From: Bdellovibrionales bacterium
GTDB lineage: Bacteria > Bdellovibrionota > Bdellovibrionia > Bdellovibrionales > UBA1609
Assembly (NCBI GenBank): GCA_020850475.1
Contig: JADZEO010000082.1
Span: 1-64,000 of the forward strand
Reading direction: 5' to 3'
DNA length: 64,000 nucleotides
Part shown: positions 55,021 through 64,000 of the stretch, piece by piece
How the letters are laid out: each line of letters begins with the position of its first letter
How positions within the stretch are numbered: the first letter of the stretch is position 1
Translations under genes and position numbers: made by a program
Notes under the pieces: model-generated
What the model saw: only the letters and a program-made list of their open reading frames with translations
Database searches by the model: none
What the model was told of the DNA's origin: nothing

Positions 55021-56605
55021 TGGTTTCTTTATAACGCCCAAAAACCTGTCGAAGAGTATCTGAGATTTCCCCAAGGGTAACATGATGAGTAACGGCCTCG
55101 ACGAACAGGGGCATAAGGTTGTCTTCCGTTTTGGCGGCATTCCTGAGCCGTTCCAACTGAGCCGCCACCACCTTGGCGTCGCGCGCCGCCTTAAAGCGTT
55201 TAAGCCGCTGAATTTGTTCGCTGGCGGCCGCCTCAGAAACTCTCAGGGTTTCAATGGGCTCACCTTCGTGTTGCACATAATCGTTCACGCCGACGATGAT
55301 CTCTCGTTTAGCTTCAACGTCGAGCTGATATTGATAGGCGGAGTTTTGAATTTCGTTCTGAATCCAACCGCGCTCGATGCAGGCGACAACTCCGCCGAGA
55401 CCCTCGATTCGAGCGATGTAATCCGTCGCACGCTTCTCCAGGTCGTCAGTCAAAAATTCGACATAATCACTTCCGCCCATTGGATCGATGACATCCGACA
55501 CGCCCGATTCGTTGGCAATTATCTGTTGAGTGCGCAAGGCAACAGTGGCGGCGCTTTCGGTTGGGAGCCCGAGGGCCTCATCCATGCTGTTGGTGTGCAG
55601 GCTTTGGGTTCCGCCAAGCACAGCCGCGAGGGCTTGCAGGGTTACGCGGACAATATTATTCGCGGGCTGCTGGGCGGTCAGCGTCACTCCAGCCGTCTGG
55701 GTGTGAAAGCGAAGCTTCATGGACTTAGGGTCTTTGGCGCCAAAGCGCGATTTCATAATTTGCGCCCACATTCGTCGGGCCGCCCGAAATTTTGCGATCT
55801 CTTCAAAAAAATTGTTGTGAACATTAAAGAAAAAGCTCAAGCGCCCGGCGAATTCATCAACATCGAGTCCGCGATCCACCGCCGCTTGGACGTAAGTGAT
55901 GCCGTTGGCGAGAGTAAAGGCCAGCTCCTGGGCCGCCGTCGCGCCGGCCTCGCGAATGTGATACCCCGAGATGCTGATAGTGTTCCACTCAGGGATTTCT
56001 TGCCGGCAATAATCAAAAATGTCCGTAATAATTCGCATCGACGGTTTCGGCGGGAAAATATACGTTCCGCGTGCGATGTACTCCTTCAGGAGATCGTTCT
56101 GAATGGTGCCCCGGAGGTCCTTAAGCGCAATTCCGCGCTTGCGCGCCACGGCCGCATAAAAAGCCAACAAAATTCCGGCCGTCGAATTAATCGTCATCGA
56201 GGTCGAAATTTTTTCGAGTGGAAGATCTTTTAATAGAACCTCCATGTCCTCAAGAGAGGAAATCGCCACGCCGACTTTGCCCACCTCTCCGGTGGACATC
56301 AAGTGATCCGAGTCATAGCCCATTTGAGTTGGCAAATCGAAGGCCACACTCAGGCCCGTCGTCCCTTTTTGTAAGAGTAGCTTGTAGCGCTGATTGCTCT
56401 CGGCCGCCGAGCCGAAACCCGCATACTGCCGCATGGTCCAGAGGCGGCCGCGGTACATTGTTTCTTGAACTCCGCGAGTAAAGGGAAACTCCCCGGGAGC
56501 AGAGTCGGCGACCTTAGGACTATCCGCGCGGGAATAAAAGGGCTGTAGATCTAGCCCGCTTGAGTTTTTAAACACCGGTTTTCGTTGGTCTGACTTCCCA
56601 CTCAT
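55010..56605 (-). CDS. Methylmalonyl-CoA mutase catalytic chain (no B12 domain)
   Basis: A 531-aa TIM-barrel chain of the adenosylcobalamin-dependent acyl-CoA mutases. Signatures are [34 protein letters not shown] and [19 protein letters not shown]. The C-terminal cobalamin domain of fused mutases is absent; the B12 subunit must come from another gene. Tyr61 fits methylmalonyl-CoA mutase, but Gln240 (TYVQAAV) stands where the human enzyme has Arg. The preceding carboxylase genes support methylmalonyl-CoA to succinyl-CoA as the reaction. Its ATG overlaps the biotin carrier stop. Confidence 0.85.
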   Translation of the reverse strand: MSGKSDQRKPVFKNSSGLDLQPFYSRADSPKVADSAPGEFPFTRGVQETMYRGRLWTMRQYAGFGSAAESNQRYKLLLQKGTTGLSVAFDLPTQMGYDSDHLMSTGEVGKVGVAISSLEDMEVLLKDLPLEKISTSMTINSTAGILLAFYAAVARKRGIALKDLRGTIQNDLLKEYIARGTYIFPPKPSMRIITDIFDYCRQEIPEWNTISISGYHIREAGATAAQELAFTLANGITYVQAAVDRGLDVDEFAGRLSFFFNVHNNFFEEIAKFRAARRMWAQIMKSRFGAKDPKSMKLRFHTQTAGVTLTAQQPANNIVRVTLQALAAVLGGTQSLHTNSMDEALGLPTESAATVALRTQQIIANESGVSDVIDPMGGSDYVEFLTDDLEKRATDYIARIEGLGGVVACIERGWIQNEIQNSAYQYQLDVEAKREIIVGVNDYVQHEGEPIETLRVSEAAASEQIQRLKRFKAARDAKVVAAQLERLRNAAKTEDNLMPLFVEAVTHHVTLGEISDTLRQVFGRYKETITL

Positions 56606-57126
56606 GATTCGTAACTGATGAGTACGGCCCCTGACTCAACCGCATCGCCTTCTTTGACGTGAATAGCGTGGATTTTTACATCTCTGGGGGCGCGCATCTC
56701 ATTTTCCATCTTCATTGCCTCCATGATGACGAGAGGCGTGTCGGCCGCCACTTCTTGGCCTGGCGTTACCAAGATCTTAACAATTTTGCCCGGCATACCG
56801 GAATCAAGTGAAGCTCCGCCGCCAAAGCCACCACCCTTTTTAAGGCTTTCATGCAGAATCTTTTCTTCGTTGTAGATGCGGACGGTGCGAAAGGAACCAC
56901 GAGTATAGACCGTATACTCAGTGTCTTGGCCGGTCACATCGACGAGGTAAGAGCTGTTTTTGAAAATCAAACTGATGGCACCGTCAGCAGTGAGGTAATC
57001 CACCTTGGCGATCTCGTAGTTGATCCACTCCTGGTCTTCGGCCTTAAGCGAAACCTTCCAGGAGTTGCGAGTTTCGTTGACGTTGACTTGATATTTGATG
57101 CCGTTGGACTCCGCTTCAAAATACAT
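56602..57126 (-). CDS. Biotin carboxyl carrier protein of an acyl-CoA carboxylase
   Basis: A 174-aa protein with a biotinyl domain at the C-terminus. The biotin attachment Lys139 is in EAMKMENEM. The N-terminal half resembles the BT/linker part of propionyl-CoA carboxylase alpha chains, here as a separate protein. The Gly-rich hinge KKGGGFGGG (97-105) separates the two parts. It lies between the biotin carboxylase and the mutase gene, both adjacent. Confidence 0.87.
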   Translation of the reverse strand: MYFEAESNGIKYQVNVNETRNSWKVSLKAEDQEWINYEIAKVDYLTADGAISLIFKNSSYLVDVTGQDTEYTVYTRGSFRTVRIYNEEKILHESLKKGGGFGGGASLDSGMPGKIVKILVTPGQEVAADTPLVIMEAMKMENEMRAPRDVKIHAIHVKEGDAVESGAVLISYES

Positions 57127-57128
57127 GA

Positions 57129-58631
57129 TTACACCCTCAGGCTGGTCTTGCGGCCGACATCTTTCCAGCGGCTCGCGAGGTTGAAGTTGCTGACGTCGCG
57201 AAGTTTACTGTCTTTGTAGGCGCTGATCGCCGCTGAAATCAAAAAGACGTGCTCATCAACAAACATAAAGAGCTGGCGCTGTTTCTTTCCTTTGATTTCT
57301 TGCTCAATAAATTGCGTGGTGTAAGAACCATCGAGAAACACCGGGTGTTCGAGGATATTTTTGTGTAACACTAAGTTACTCTTAACCCCGGTCAGCATTG
57401 TTTCAGCGAGCGCCCGCTTAAGGCGGTGAATGCACTCCTCGCGGGTGTGGCCCCAGACGATCAATTTGGCAATCATCGGGTCATAGTAGATCGGAATTTC
57501 ATAACCGGGATAGGCATAGCCATCCACGCGCACAAAAGGCCCTTGCGGGAGTCGGCAGCGCCGGATTTTTCCAGGGCTGGGAGTGAAATTCACCGGGTCT
57601 TCGGCACAAATCCGCAGCTCAATGGAATGACCCTTCTGGGTAATATCAGCCTGCTTAAAGGAAAGTTTGCGGCCGGCGGCGACAAACAGTTGCTCTTGAA
57701 CGAGGTCCACTCCGGTCACCATCTCAGTGATCGGGTGCTCAACCTGCAAGCGCGTGTTCATCTCCATGAAGAAAAATTCTTTGGTCTTGTTGTCAAAAAT
57801 AAATTCAATCGTGCCAGCGCCAACATAATCGATGGCCTTGGCCGCCTTGACTGCGACCCGTCCCATTTCTTCGCGTACCGCCTGGGGGACGGAGATACTT
57901 GGGCTCTCCTCCAGGATCTTTTGATTGCGTCGCTGCATCGAGCATTCGCGCTCAAAAAGGTGAACGACATTGCCGTGCTTGTCGCCAAAAACTTGTATCT
58001 CAATGTGCTTAGGATTTTGAATAAAGCGCTCGATGAACACCCGATCGTCGCCAAAATAATTGCGGCCCTCGGACTGACAGGTGCGAAAGGCGCTGGGCAG
58101 TTCGGAGGGCGAGAACGCGACCCGAATGCCTTTGCCGCCGCCGCCCGCAGAAGCTTTAATCATGACGGGGTAGCCGATCCGCTCGGCTTCGTTTTGAGCG
58201 TGCTCAATGTCGCGAATAATTCCGTCCGAGCCCGGCACGGTAGGAACCCCGGCGGCTTTCATCAGTTCGCGAGAAGAGAGCTTGTCCCCCATGGCGACGA
58301 TGTTCTCCGGTGTTGGGCCTATGAAATTGATTCCAGCAGCTTCAACCCGGCGGGCGAAGTCGGCATTTTCGCTCATAAAACCATAGCCAGGATGAATGGC
58401 GTCGGCGCCGCATTCGCGGGCGACGGCCAAAATCTTATCGACGTTGAGATAGGACTCCTTGCTGGGGCCGGGGCCAATCATATAGGCGCGGTCGGCGAGC
58501 AGGACGTGAGCGCTATTGCGGTCAACGTCGCTATAGACGGCAATCGTCTCGATGCCAAGCTCGCGACAGCAGCGAATCACGCGAATTGCAATTTCCCCTC
58601 GATTAGCAATTAAGACACGCTTAAACAGCAC
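57129..58631 (-). CDS. accC: Biotin carboxylase subunit of acyl-CoA (propionyl-CoA) carboxylase
   Basis: A 500-aa ATP-grasp enzyme that carboxylates biotin. The sequence begins with VLFKRVLIANRGEIAIRVIR; the ATP-binding loop is SAGGGGKGIRVAF, and FIEFIFD-type GTIEFIFDN and MNTRLQVEHPITE are conserved. The GTG at 58631 is five bases after GGAGG; an upstream extension in the open frame is not needed. It is about 50 residues longer than typical AccC, with an extra C-terminal segment (KKQRQLFMFVDEHVFLIS). Clustered with the carrier protein and carboxyltransferase, it is probably the propionyl-CoA carboxylase alpha part. Confidence 0.92.
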   Translation of the reverse strand: MLFKRVLIANRGEIAIRVIRCCRELGIETIAVYSDVDRNSAHVLLADRAYMIGPGPSKESYLNVDKILAVARECGADAIHPGYGFMSENADFARRVEAAGINFIGPTPENIVAMGDKLSSRELMKAAGVPTVPGSDGIIRDIEHAQNEAERIGYPVMIKASAGGGGKGIRVAFSPSELPSAFRTCQSEGRNYFGDDRVFIERFIQNPKHIEIQVFGDKHGNVVHLFERECSMQRRNQKILEESPSISVPQAVREEMGRVAVKAAKAIDYVGAGTIEFIFDNKTKEFFFMEMNTRLQVEHPITEMVTGVDLVQEQLFVAAGRKLSFKQADITQKGHSIELRICAEDPVNFTPSPGKIRRCRLPQGPFVRVDGYAYPGYEIPIYYDPMIAKLIVWGHTREECIHRLKRALAETMLTGVKSNLVLHKNILEHPVFLDGSYTTQFIEQEIKGKKQRQLFMFVDEHVFLISAAISAYKDSKLRDVSNFNLASRWKDVGRKTSLRV

Positions 58632-58644
58632 ACCGACCTCCTGC

Positions 58645-60216
58645 TTATAACGGGATGTTGCCGTGTTTTTTCGGCGGGTTAGTATCGCGTTTATTTTTGA
58701 GCATCTCCAGCGAATCAATGATGCGCTTACGGGTCATGGCCGGCTCAATCACTTCGTCCATATATCCGAGTTCCGCGGCCACGTAGGGATTGGCAAAAGC
58801 GTCTTCGTATTCCTTGGTGAGGCGAGCTTTTTCGGCAACAGGATTAGAGGCGCCAGTAATTTGTTGGCGGAAGATGATATTGACCGCGCCATCGGCACCC
58901 ATGACGGCAATTTCGGCCGTGGGGTAGGCGAGGTTAACATCGCCCCGCAAATGTTTTGAGGACATCACACAGTAGGCGCCGCCATAAGACTTGCGAGTGA
59001 CCACGGTGATTTTTGGAACCGTGGCTTCAGCGTAAGCATACAAAAGCTTAGCGCCGTGAGTGATGATACCGTTCCACTCTTGATCCGTGCCCGGCAAAAA
59101 GCCCGGCACATCGACGAAGGTGACAATCGGAATGTTAAAGGCGTCGCAAAACCGGACAAAGCGCGCCGCTTTAATGCTGGCTTGAATGTTCAGGCAACCA
59201 GCCAAAATCTTAGGCTGATTGGCGACGATGCCGACACTGCGGCCGTTGTAACGGCCAAAGCCAACGAGGATGTTTTGGGCGAAATGCTTGTGAATTTCTA
59301 GGAAGTAACCCTCATCAACGGTCTTTTGAATCACGTCCAGCATGTCATAGGGTTTTTTGGGGCTGTCGGGAATCAAGGTGTTCAGCGACTCGTCAATGCG
59401 GTCCGGGCGGTCGTTGGTGGGGATAATCGGAGCATCGTCGAGATTGTTGAGCGGCAAAAAGTTCAAAAGTTCGCGAATCATCAGCATGCAATGGCGATCA
59501 TCTTCCGTTGCAAAGTGGGCCACGCCGGACTTTTGCGCATGCGTGACCGCTCCACCGAGCTGCTCTTTGGTCACGTCTTCGTGAGTGACGGCCTTGATCA
59601 CATCTGGGCCCGTCACGAACATGTAGCTCGACTCTTTTACCATGAAAATAAAGTCCGTGAGACTGGGGCTATACACCGCGCCACCCGCGCAGGGACCCAT
59701 AATGGCGCTTATTTGCGGAACTACGCCCGAGGTCGTTACGTTACGCAAAAAGATATCGGCGTAACCGCCGAGGGCTTCGACGCCCTCTTGAATGCGCGCA
59801 CCACCGGAGTCGTTGATGCCGATGAGAGGGGCGCCGGTTTTAACGGCCAGATCCATAATCTTACAAATCTTGTTGGCTTGAGTGCGCGACATACTGCCGC
59901 CAAACACCGTGAAGTCTTGGCTATAGACATACACGAGCTTGCCGTTGACCCGACCGTAGCCCGTGATGACGCCGTCGCCGGGAACTTTTTTATCACCCAT
60001 GCCGAAGTTGCTACAGCGATGGGCGACAAAGCGATCCACCTCAACAAAGCTGCCAGGATCGAGGAGGACATCAAGCCGCTCGCGCGCCGTCAGTCGGCCG
60101 CCCTCTTTGTGTTTGACAATTCGGGCTTCGCCGCCGCCCTGAAGGGCAGCATCGTTTTTGGTTTCAAGCTGTCGCAAGCGATCAGCCGTTAACGAACTCA
60201 CTTCCACGTGTTCCAT
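58645..60216 (-). CDS. pccB: Acyl-CoA (propionyl-CoA) carboxylase carboxyltransferase subunit
   Basis: A 523-aa carboxyltransferase with the two crotonase-like halves. Signatures include [36 protein letters not shown], and in the second half [12 protein letters not shown] and [12 protein letters not shown]. It transfers carboxylate from biotin to propionyl-CoA to form methylmalonyl-CoA. The ATG at 60216 is six bases after GGGAG, so it is preferred over the TTG at 60219. It is the first gene of the four-gene cluster that ends with the mutase. Confidence 0.92.
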   Translation of the reverse strand: MEHVEVSSLTADRLRQLETKNDAALQGGGEARIVKHKEGGRLTARERLDVLLDPGSFVEVDRFVAHRCSNFGMGDKKVPGDGVITGYGRVNGKLVYVYSQDFTVFGGSMSRTQANKICKIMDLAVKTGAPLIGINDSGGARIQEGVEALGGYADIFLRNVTTSGVVPQISAIMGPCAGGAVYSPSLTDFIFMVKESSYMFVTGPDVIKAVTHEDVTKEQLGGAVTHAQKSGVAHFATEDDRHCMLMIRELLNFLPLNNLDDAPIIPTNDRPDRIDESLNTLIPDSPKKPYDMLDVIQKTVDEGYFLEIHKHFAQNILVGFGRYNGRSVGIVANQPKILAGCLNIQASIKAARFVRFCDAFNIPIVTFVDVPGFLPGTDQEWNGIITHGAKLLYAYAEATVPKITVVTRKSYGGAYCVMSSKHLRGDVNLAYPTAEIAVMGADGAVNIIFRQQITGASNPVAEKARLTKEYEDAFANPYVAAELGYMDEVIEPAMTRKRIIDSLEMLKNKRDTNPPKKHGNIPL

Positions 60217-60231
60217 CAAGTACTCCCCCTC

Positions 60232-61521
60232 TTATGGATAGTGGCGACCATACATGCGTGGGAACGGAATGGTCTCGCGAACGTGACCCAAGCCGCAGAT
60301 CCAAGAAACGGTCCGCTCCACACCTAAACCAAAGCCGGCATGCTGAAAGCTGCCATAGCGTCTTAGGTCTAGATACCAAGCAAAATCTTCTTCTCGTAAT
60401 TTGTGTTCTTTGATTTTTTCACGAAGGATCTGCAAGCTCTCTTCGCGCTGACCCCCGCCGATAATTTCTCCGTACCCTTCGGTCGCCAGCAAGTCGCAAC
60501 TCATGCTTGAGCCAGGCTCCTTGGGGTCTTCCTTCATGTAAAAGGCTTTGATCGCCGAAGGATAGTGATGAACAAAAACCGGCTTATCAAACTTTGAACT
60601 GATGATGGTTTCGTCAGTGCCCCCAAAGTCATCACCAATGACAAAATCAGGATTTTCTTTTTTAATAATCTGCGAAGCCTCACCGTAGTGGAGGCGCGGA
60701 AAGGGCGCCAAGACGTTGGCGAGTCCAGAGGTGTTGCGCTCTAAGGCCGCTAGCTCAGCCGCGCAGTTCTTGATGGTGCGCTGAACTACGTATTCGACGA
60801 ATTGTTCGGCCAGCTCCATGTTGTCGTAAAGATCGTTAAAGGCCACCTCGGGTTCGACCATCCAAAACTCAATCAAGTGGCGACGAGTTTTTGACTTCTC
60901 TGCGCGAAAGGTCGGCCCAAAACAATAGACCTTGCCAAACGCTGCGGCGGTGGCCTCCATGTAAAGCTGCCCGCTCTGCGAGAGGTAGGCCTTTTCATCG
61001 AAATATTGAGTTTCAAAAAGCGTGGAGGTGCCCTCGCAAGCGCTCGGAGTAAAAATGGGCGCGTCGGTGAGCGTAAAGCCGCGGCCATCAAAAAAATCGC
61101 GGATGGCGCGAATCACCTCTGCACGAACCCTCAGCACGGCGTGCTGGCTTTTTGAGCGAATCCACAAATGACGATGTGACATTAAGAAGTCGGGGCCGTG
61201 TTCTTTGGGAGAAAGCGGGTAGTCCACCGACGGGGCGGTAATTTCTAAGGAGAGGCCCCCGAGCTCAAATCCCCCGGGGCTGCGCTTCTCTTCTCTCACC
61301 TTGCCAGTTACGCGAACACAAGCCTCTTGGGTAAGCTGCGGAAAGACGTCAAGCGCTGCCGGCTCGCATTCGCCGGTAAAATAGACGCACTGGCAAAGGC
61401 CGGTGCCATCCCTCAACAGCAGGAACTTGATCTTGCCGGAGGAACGAGAATTAAAAACCCAACCGCGCAGCTCGACGGTTTGACCAACATGGTCCTTAAG
61501 ATCAGAAATAAACACTCTCAT
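60232..61521 (-). CDS. asnS: Asparaginyl-tRNA synthetase
   Basis: A class IIb aminoacyl-tRNA synthetase of 429 aa. The N-terminal OB-fold ([20 protein letters not shown]) is followed by class II motifs: motif 2 around [19 protein letters not shown], and motif 3 [16 protein letters not shown] with RETIPFPR. The segment [13 protein letters not shown] is typical of AsnRS. The ATG 61521 gives the normal N-terminus; the 13 codons upstream in the open frame are not used. It sits 15 bp from the pccB cluster. Confidence 0.95.
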   Translation of the reverse strand: MRVFISDLKDHVGQTVELRGWVFNSRSSGKIKFLLLRDGTGLCQCVYFTGECEPAALDVFPQLTQEACVRVTGKVREEKRSPGGFELGGLSLEITAPSVDYPLSPKEHGPDFLMSHRHLWIRSKSQHAVLRVRAEVIRAIRDFFDGRGFTLTDAPIFTPSACEGTSTLFETQYFDEKAYLSQSGQLYMEATAAAFGKVYCFGPTFRAEKSKTRRHLIEFWMVEPEVAFNDLYDNMELAEQFVEYVVQRTIKNCAAELAALERNTSGLANVLAPFPRLHYGEASQIIKKENPDFVIGDDFGGTDETIISSKFDKPVFVHHYPSAIKAFYMKEDPKEPGSSMSCDLLATEGYGEIIGGGQREESLQILREKIKEHKLREEDFAWYLDLRRYGSFQHAGFGLGVERTVSWICGLGHVRETIPFPRMYGRHYP

Positions 61522-61645
61522 AAGCGCCAACCACTCTATATAATCGACAATCTTCGACAAAAGAGATTTCCTACCACAGCGCTTGAGCCGAGATCATCCA
61601 AAAAGAGGGTTAATGAGGAGCCCCTAACGCATCACATTAGGGGTC

Positions 61646-62917
61646 TTAGGGAAGCCCGAGAGCAGCGATTGCTCTCGCGATATCAAGGCGACCACGTGAG
61701 GAGTTGCGGTAATTCGGGTCATTCTTAACGTTCGACAAAAGCAGCTGACGAATTTCTTGTGCGCTCGCTTGAGGTTTCGCACTCCACAGCAAGGCGGCCG
61801 CTCCCGACACAAAGGGCGTGGCCATGCTCGTGCCGGTCGAGGCGCGAAAGCCGCCACCGGGCACGGTGCTCACGATGCGCGAACCGGGCGCAAACAAATG
61901 GACGGCCACGTCACCGTAATTTGAGTGTTCCGCCATCAGATCAAGATTTCCACTCGAGCCAATCGTGAGCTGGGCCGGGAGGCGATAAGACGCCGGATAC
62001 TCCACGTTCACATCAATGTTGACGGAACGGTTTCCGGCGGCTGCCACAAACAACACATTGTGGGTCGAGAGTGCCGCGATCTTGTCGCCCAAAATTTGCG
62101 AGCAAGGAGCGCCTCCCCAGCTCGCGTTAATTACCTTCGCTCCCATTGCTACCGCGTAGTCAATCGCCACGACGGCATTGCCAAGAGTTCCTCCACCAGA
62201 GGAGTCGATAAAGGTGAGGGGCAAAATCTTGGCTGCGGGAGCAACCCCTTGAACATAACCGGTTTGATGGGCGACATCGCTGTGCTCGGCAGCAATAATT
62301 CCCGAGACATGGGTGCCATGAAAGGAATTGTCATAAACGAGCGGCGAGTTGGCGGCAAAATCATAGCCGGAGAGGTCGTCAACATAGCCATTCTGATCGT
62401 CGTCAATTCCATTGGAAGACTTGTCCCGGCCGGAACCATCGAGTCCGCTCTCGCCCGGGTTGTTGAACACGCGAGAGGCCAAATTGGGATGAGTGACATC
62501 CACCCCGGAGTCGATGACGGCAACCACCACTCCTTGTCCCCGAACGTCCCGCTGCCAAGCCGCCGCGGCGCCAATTCGTTCGGGGCCCCAGTTATCAGGG
62601 TAATCATACATTGTATAAGCCGGCGCCGGGTCGGCTTCGAGTTCGACCCGTTGGTTGACCTCGACAAAATCGATGTCCTTGAGATTTTTTTCCACGAAGC
62701 CGTCGATAAAAGATTCGCGATCTTTACCCTGTTCAACGCTGACGGCACCGGTGCGCCAGCGAACGACAAACTGACCCGGCACCGCCGTGGACTGGCATTC
62801 CGCAGAGGTTTTGGGGAAGACGGTTTCTCCCGAGCGCGGTTTATCGCAACCGCTCAACAGTGCGATTGAGATAAAGAGTGTGGCTAGCTTAAATGTGCTA
62901 GAGACATCCTGGCCCAT
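61646..62917 (-). CDS. Subtilisin-like serine protease lipoprotein (S8)
   Basis: A 423-aa predicted lipoprotein (lipobox LSGC, Cys24). After a propeptide of the inhibitor I9 type (about residues 45-95) comes a complete subtilase domain: Asp136 in VIDSGVD, His203 in FHGTHVSG, Asn296 in AAAGN and Ser364 in GTSMATPFVSGAA. All catalytic residues are intact. The start ATG 62917 follows GGAGGGGG. The likely place of action is the periplasm or cell surface. A 7-bp inverted repeat CCCCTAA/TTAGGGG (61621-61643) follows but lacks a proper T-run. Confidence 0.93.
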   Translation of the reverse strand: MGQDVSSTFKLATLFISIALLSGCDKPRSGETVFPKTSAECQSTAVPGQFVVRWRTGAVSVEQGKDRESFIDGFVEKNLKDIDFVEVNQRVELEADPAPAYTMYDYPDNWGPERIGAAAAWQRDVRGQGVVVAVIDSGVDVTHPNLASRVFNNPGESGLDGSGRDKSSNGIDDDQNGYVDDLSGYDFAANSPLVYDNSFHGTHVSGIIAAEHSDVAHQTGYVQGVAPAAKILPLTFIDSSGGGTLGNAVVAIDYAVAMGAKVINASWGGAPCSQILGDKIAALSTHNVLFVAAAGNRSVNIDVNVEYPASYRLPAQLTIGSSGNLDLMAEHSNYGDVAVHLFAPGSRIVSTVPGGGFRASTGTSMATPFVSGAAALLWSAKPQASAQEIRQLLLSNVKNDPNYRNSSRGRLDIARAIAALGLP

Positions 62918-63122
62918 CGTTCCCCCTCCATGGAGAAGCACCCCTGTATTATTGTGGTTTTGGCACGGCAAAATGGTTAGTCCGGATCCCCTTAAAGCCA
63001 GTAATAGTGGTTTCTAGCTTGAAGCTAGACGGAGTCTGGACCTAGACCTCAAAAGTTTTTTGGGGAGCCATTAGGGGCTGGCGACGCCACCTGAAGCGTC
63101 AACAACGCCGAACCGAGAGGGC
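62918..63122. other. Gap before the subtilase gene
   Basis: This 205-bp stretch separates the amidohydrolase stop from the subtilase start. It should hold the subtilase promoter, but no convincing hexamers were read. Short inverted repeats such as GACGC/GCGTC near 63083-63100 lack a T-run. No gene was seen. Confidence 0.4.
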
Positions 63123-64000
63123 TTAATTCAGACGAGTTCGCAGTCGGGCAAGTTCAGCCTTGGCTTGGGCGAGGACTTGTTCCCGAGCAAATACCAGAGA
63201 CGAAGAATCTTTAACGACTTGTCGTCCGTGGATAAACACGTCGCGCACATCGCGCCCGGAGCAGGAATAGACGAGAGCGGAGTAGGGGTTTTCTACCGTC
63301 GCACAACTCGGATGATCACGTCGAACAACAACAACGTCGGCGAGCTTGCCGGCTTCGAGCGAACCCAGCGAAGACTCCATTCCCAACACGCGCGCACCAC
63401 CGAGGGTGGCGAGCTCGAAGGCCTGTTCAGCCGGCAGGGCTTCGGGACCAAACGGGGGCTTTTGTATGAGTGCGGCCAAGCGCATTTCGAGAAAGGGGTC
63501 CATGGTGTTGTTACAGGGAGCGCCGTCTGAGCCAAGGCCGACGACCATGCCGCGGCGGAGATACTCCGTGATCGGGGCAATGCCGCTCGCGAGTTTAAGA
63601 TTGGAACTTGGGCAGTGGACCAACTTGGTCTTCGAACGAACGATTTTTCCCACCTCGCTCTTGGTTAGGTGAATGCCGTGAACGAGAACGGTCGACGGAG
63701 AAAGTAACCCGAGCTGCGCAAAGTACTCGACATTGTTCAGGCCCGAACGCTTTTTGACTAAGGCGATCTCATCCTTATTTTCTGAAGCGTGGGTGTGAAT
63801 TAACACCTGATGCTGATTTTGCAGAGCCACGGTTTCGCGCAAAATTCTTTCGGTGCACGAGACCGCGAAGCGGGGGCACAGGGCATAAGAGATCAGCGGC
63901 GATGACTGGTGCCAACGACGGAGGAGGCGCTCGCTCTCTTGGAGTGAGGACTTGGTGTCCACATAAAGAGGACCAGAGGCTGATTTAAGATCAGCCAGAC
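63123..64000 (-). CDS. Amidohydrolase-superfamily deaminase (C-terminal part, cut by window edge)
   Basis: The frame is open to the right edge, and the GTG at 63962 is only an internal codon. The visible part of about 292 residues has features of the SsnA/MtaD/TrzA group of metal-dependent deaminases or chlorohydrolases: IHTHASENKDE, VLVHGIHL, CPSSNLKLASGIAP, GSDGAPCNNTMDP and the end GKLADVVVV. The HxH metal motif and the N-terminus are outside the window. Likely substrates include methylthioadenosine, S-adenosylhomocysteine or other amino-heterocycles; the sequence seen does not decide. No operon partner is visible. Confidence 0.85.
   Translation of the reverse strand, partial: LADLKSASGPLYVDTKSSLQESERLLRRWHQSSPLISYALCPRFAVSCTERILRETVALQNQHQVLIHTHASENKDEIALVKKRSGLNNVEYFAQLGLLSPSTVLVHGIHLTKSEVGKIVRSKTKLVHCPSSNLKLASGIAPITEYLRRGMVVGLGSDGAPCNNTMDPFLEMRLAALIQKPPFGPEALPAEQAFELATLGGARVLGMESSLGSLEAGKLADVVVVRRDHPSCATVENPYSALVYSCSGRDVRDVFIHGRQVVKDSSSLVFAREQVLAQAKAELARLRTRLN

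Noticed and set aside
55082-56233. 383-codon plus-strand ORF over the mutase gene
   Set aside because: Antisense to a conserved catalytic chain, with no domain of its own.
57426-58613. 395-codon plus-strand ORF over the biotin carboxylase gene
   Set aside because: Antisense shadow of a clear ATP-grasp enzyme; no recognisable domain and no ribosome site.
60200-60216. CCACGTG-containing sequence near the pccB start, considered as a third parS
   Set aside because: Only the central hexamer-like core is shared; the flanks are not symmetric.
61925-62869. 314-codon plus-strand ORF over the subtilase gene
   Set aside because: Antisense to a gene with all subtilase catalytic motifs; translation lacks any recognisable pattern.

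Overview
The window looks like the replication-origin region of a predatory or free-living member of the Bdellovibrionota (Bdellovibrio-like). This is inferred from gene order and protein character; no database was searched. Around 8.8-9.0 kb lies an oriC with five DnaA boxes, an AT-rich segment and a DnaA-trio-like repeat. It is flanked by dnaN-recF-gyrB-gyrA on one side and dnaA on the other, then by rpmH-rnpA-yidD-yidC-khpB, mnmE-mnmG-rsmG, parAB with two perfect parS sites, and a bactofilin. No tRNA, rRNA, insertion sequence, prophage or CRISPR array was seen.

Layout. 1-10.5 kb is a minus-strand run: atpB (cut by the window edge), an atpI-like gene, atpZ, a TPR lipoprotein, gyrA, gyrB, recF, dnaN, oriC, dnaA. 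10.6-26.4 kb is mostly plus strand: ribosome/RNase P/membrane insertion genes, tRNA-modification genes, chromosome segregation (parS, parA, parB, bactofilin), then the second ATP synthase cluster (b', b, delta, alpha, gamma, beta, epsilon). ATP synthase is therefore split into two loci on opposite sides of oriC. 26.4-32.6 kb holds a secreted NagZ-type glycosidase, a divergent outer-membrane-like protein and mfd. 32.8-40.2 kb is a Complex I operon with only nuoA and membrane-arm genes (A, H, J, K, L, M, N). 40.3-45.5 kb carries a patatin-like phospholipase, a structured intergenic region, a small HTH/coiled-coil gene with a palindrome at its promoter, lon, and a DksA/TraR-like protein with a degenerate zinc finger.

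45.6-64 kb contains a TPR/periplasmic-binding lipoprotein, a zinc-finger-less DnaJ and grpE in one operon, hemW, a double-domain M16 peptidase, an unknown 208-aa protein, tatB-tatC, a propionyl-CoA operon (carboxyltransferase, biotin carboxylase, biotin carrier, methylmalonyl-CoA mutase catalytic chain), asnS, a subtilisin-like lipoprotein, and an amidohydrolase cut by the right edge.

The genes are mostly core functions with tight coupling: many starts overlap the preceding stop (ATGA, TAATG, GTGA), and TTG/GTG starts with good Shine-Dalgarno sequences are common. The points most worth following up are the complete origin-unwinding layout, the paired parS sites around a small lipoprotein gene, two candidate structured RNAs on the plus strand, the palindrome in the HTH gene promoter, a Met at the GyrA quinolone position, and the split energy-complex operons.
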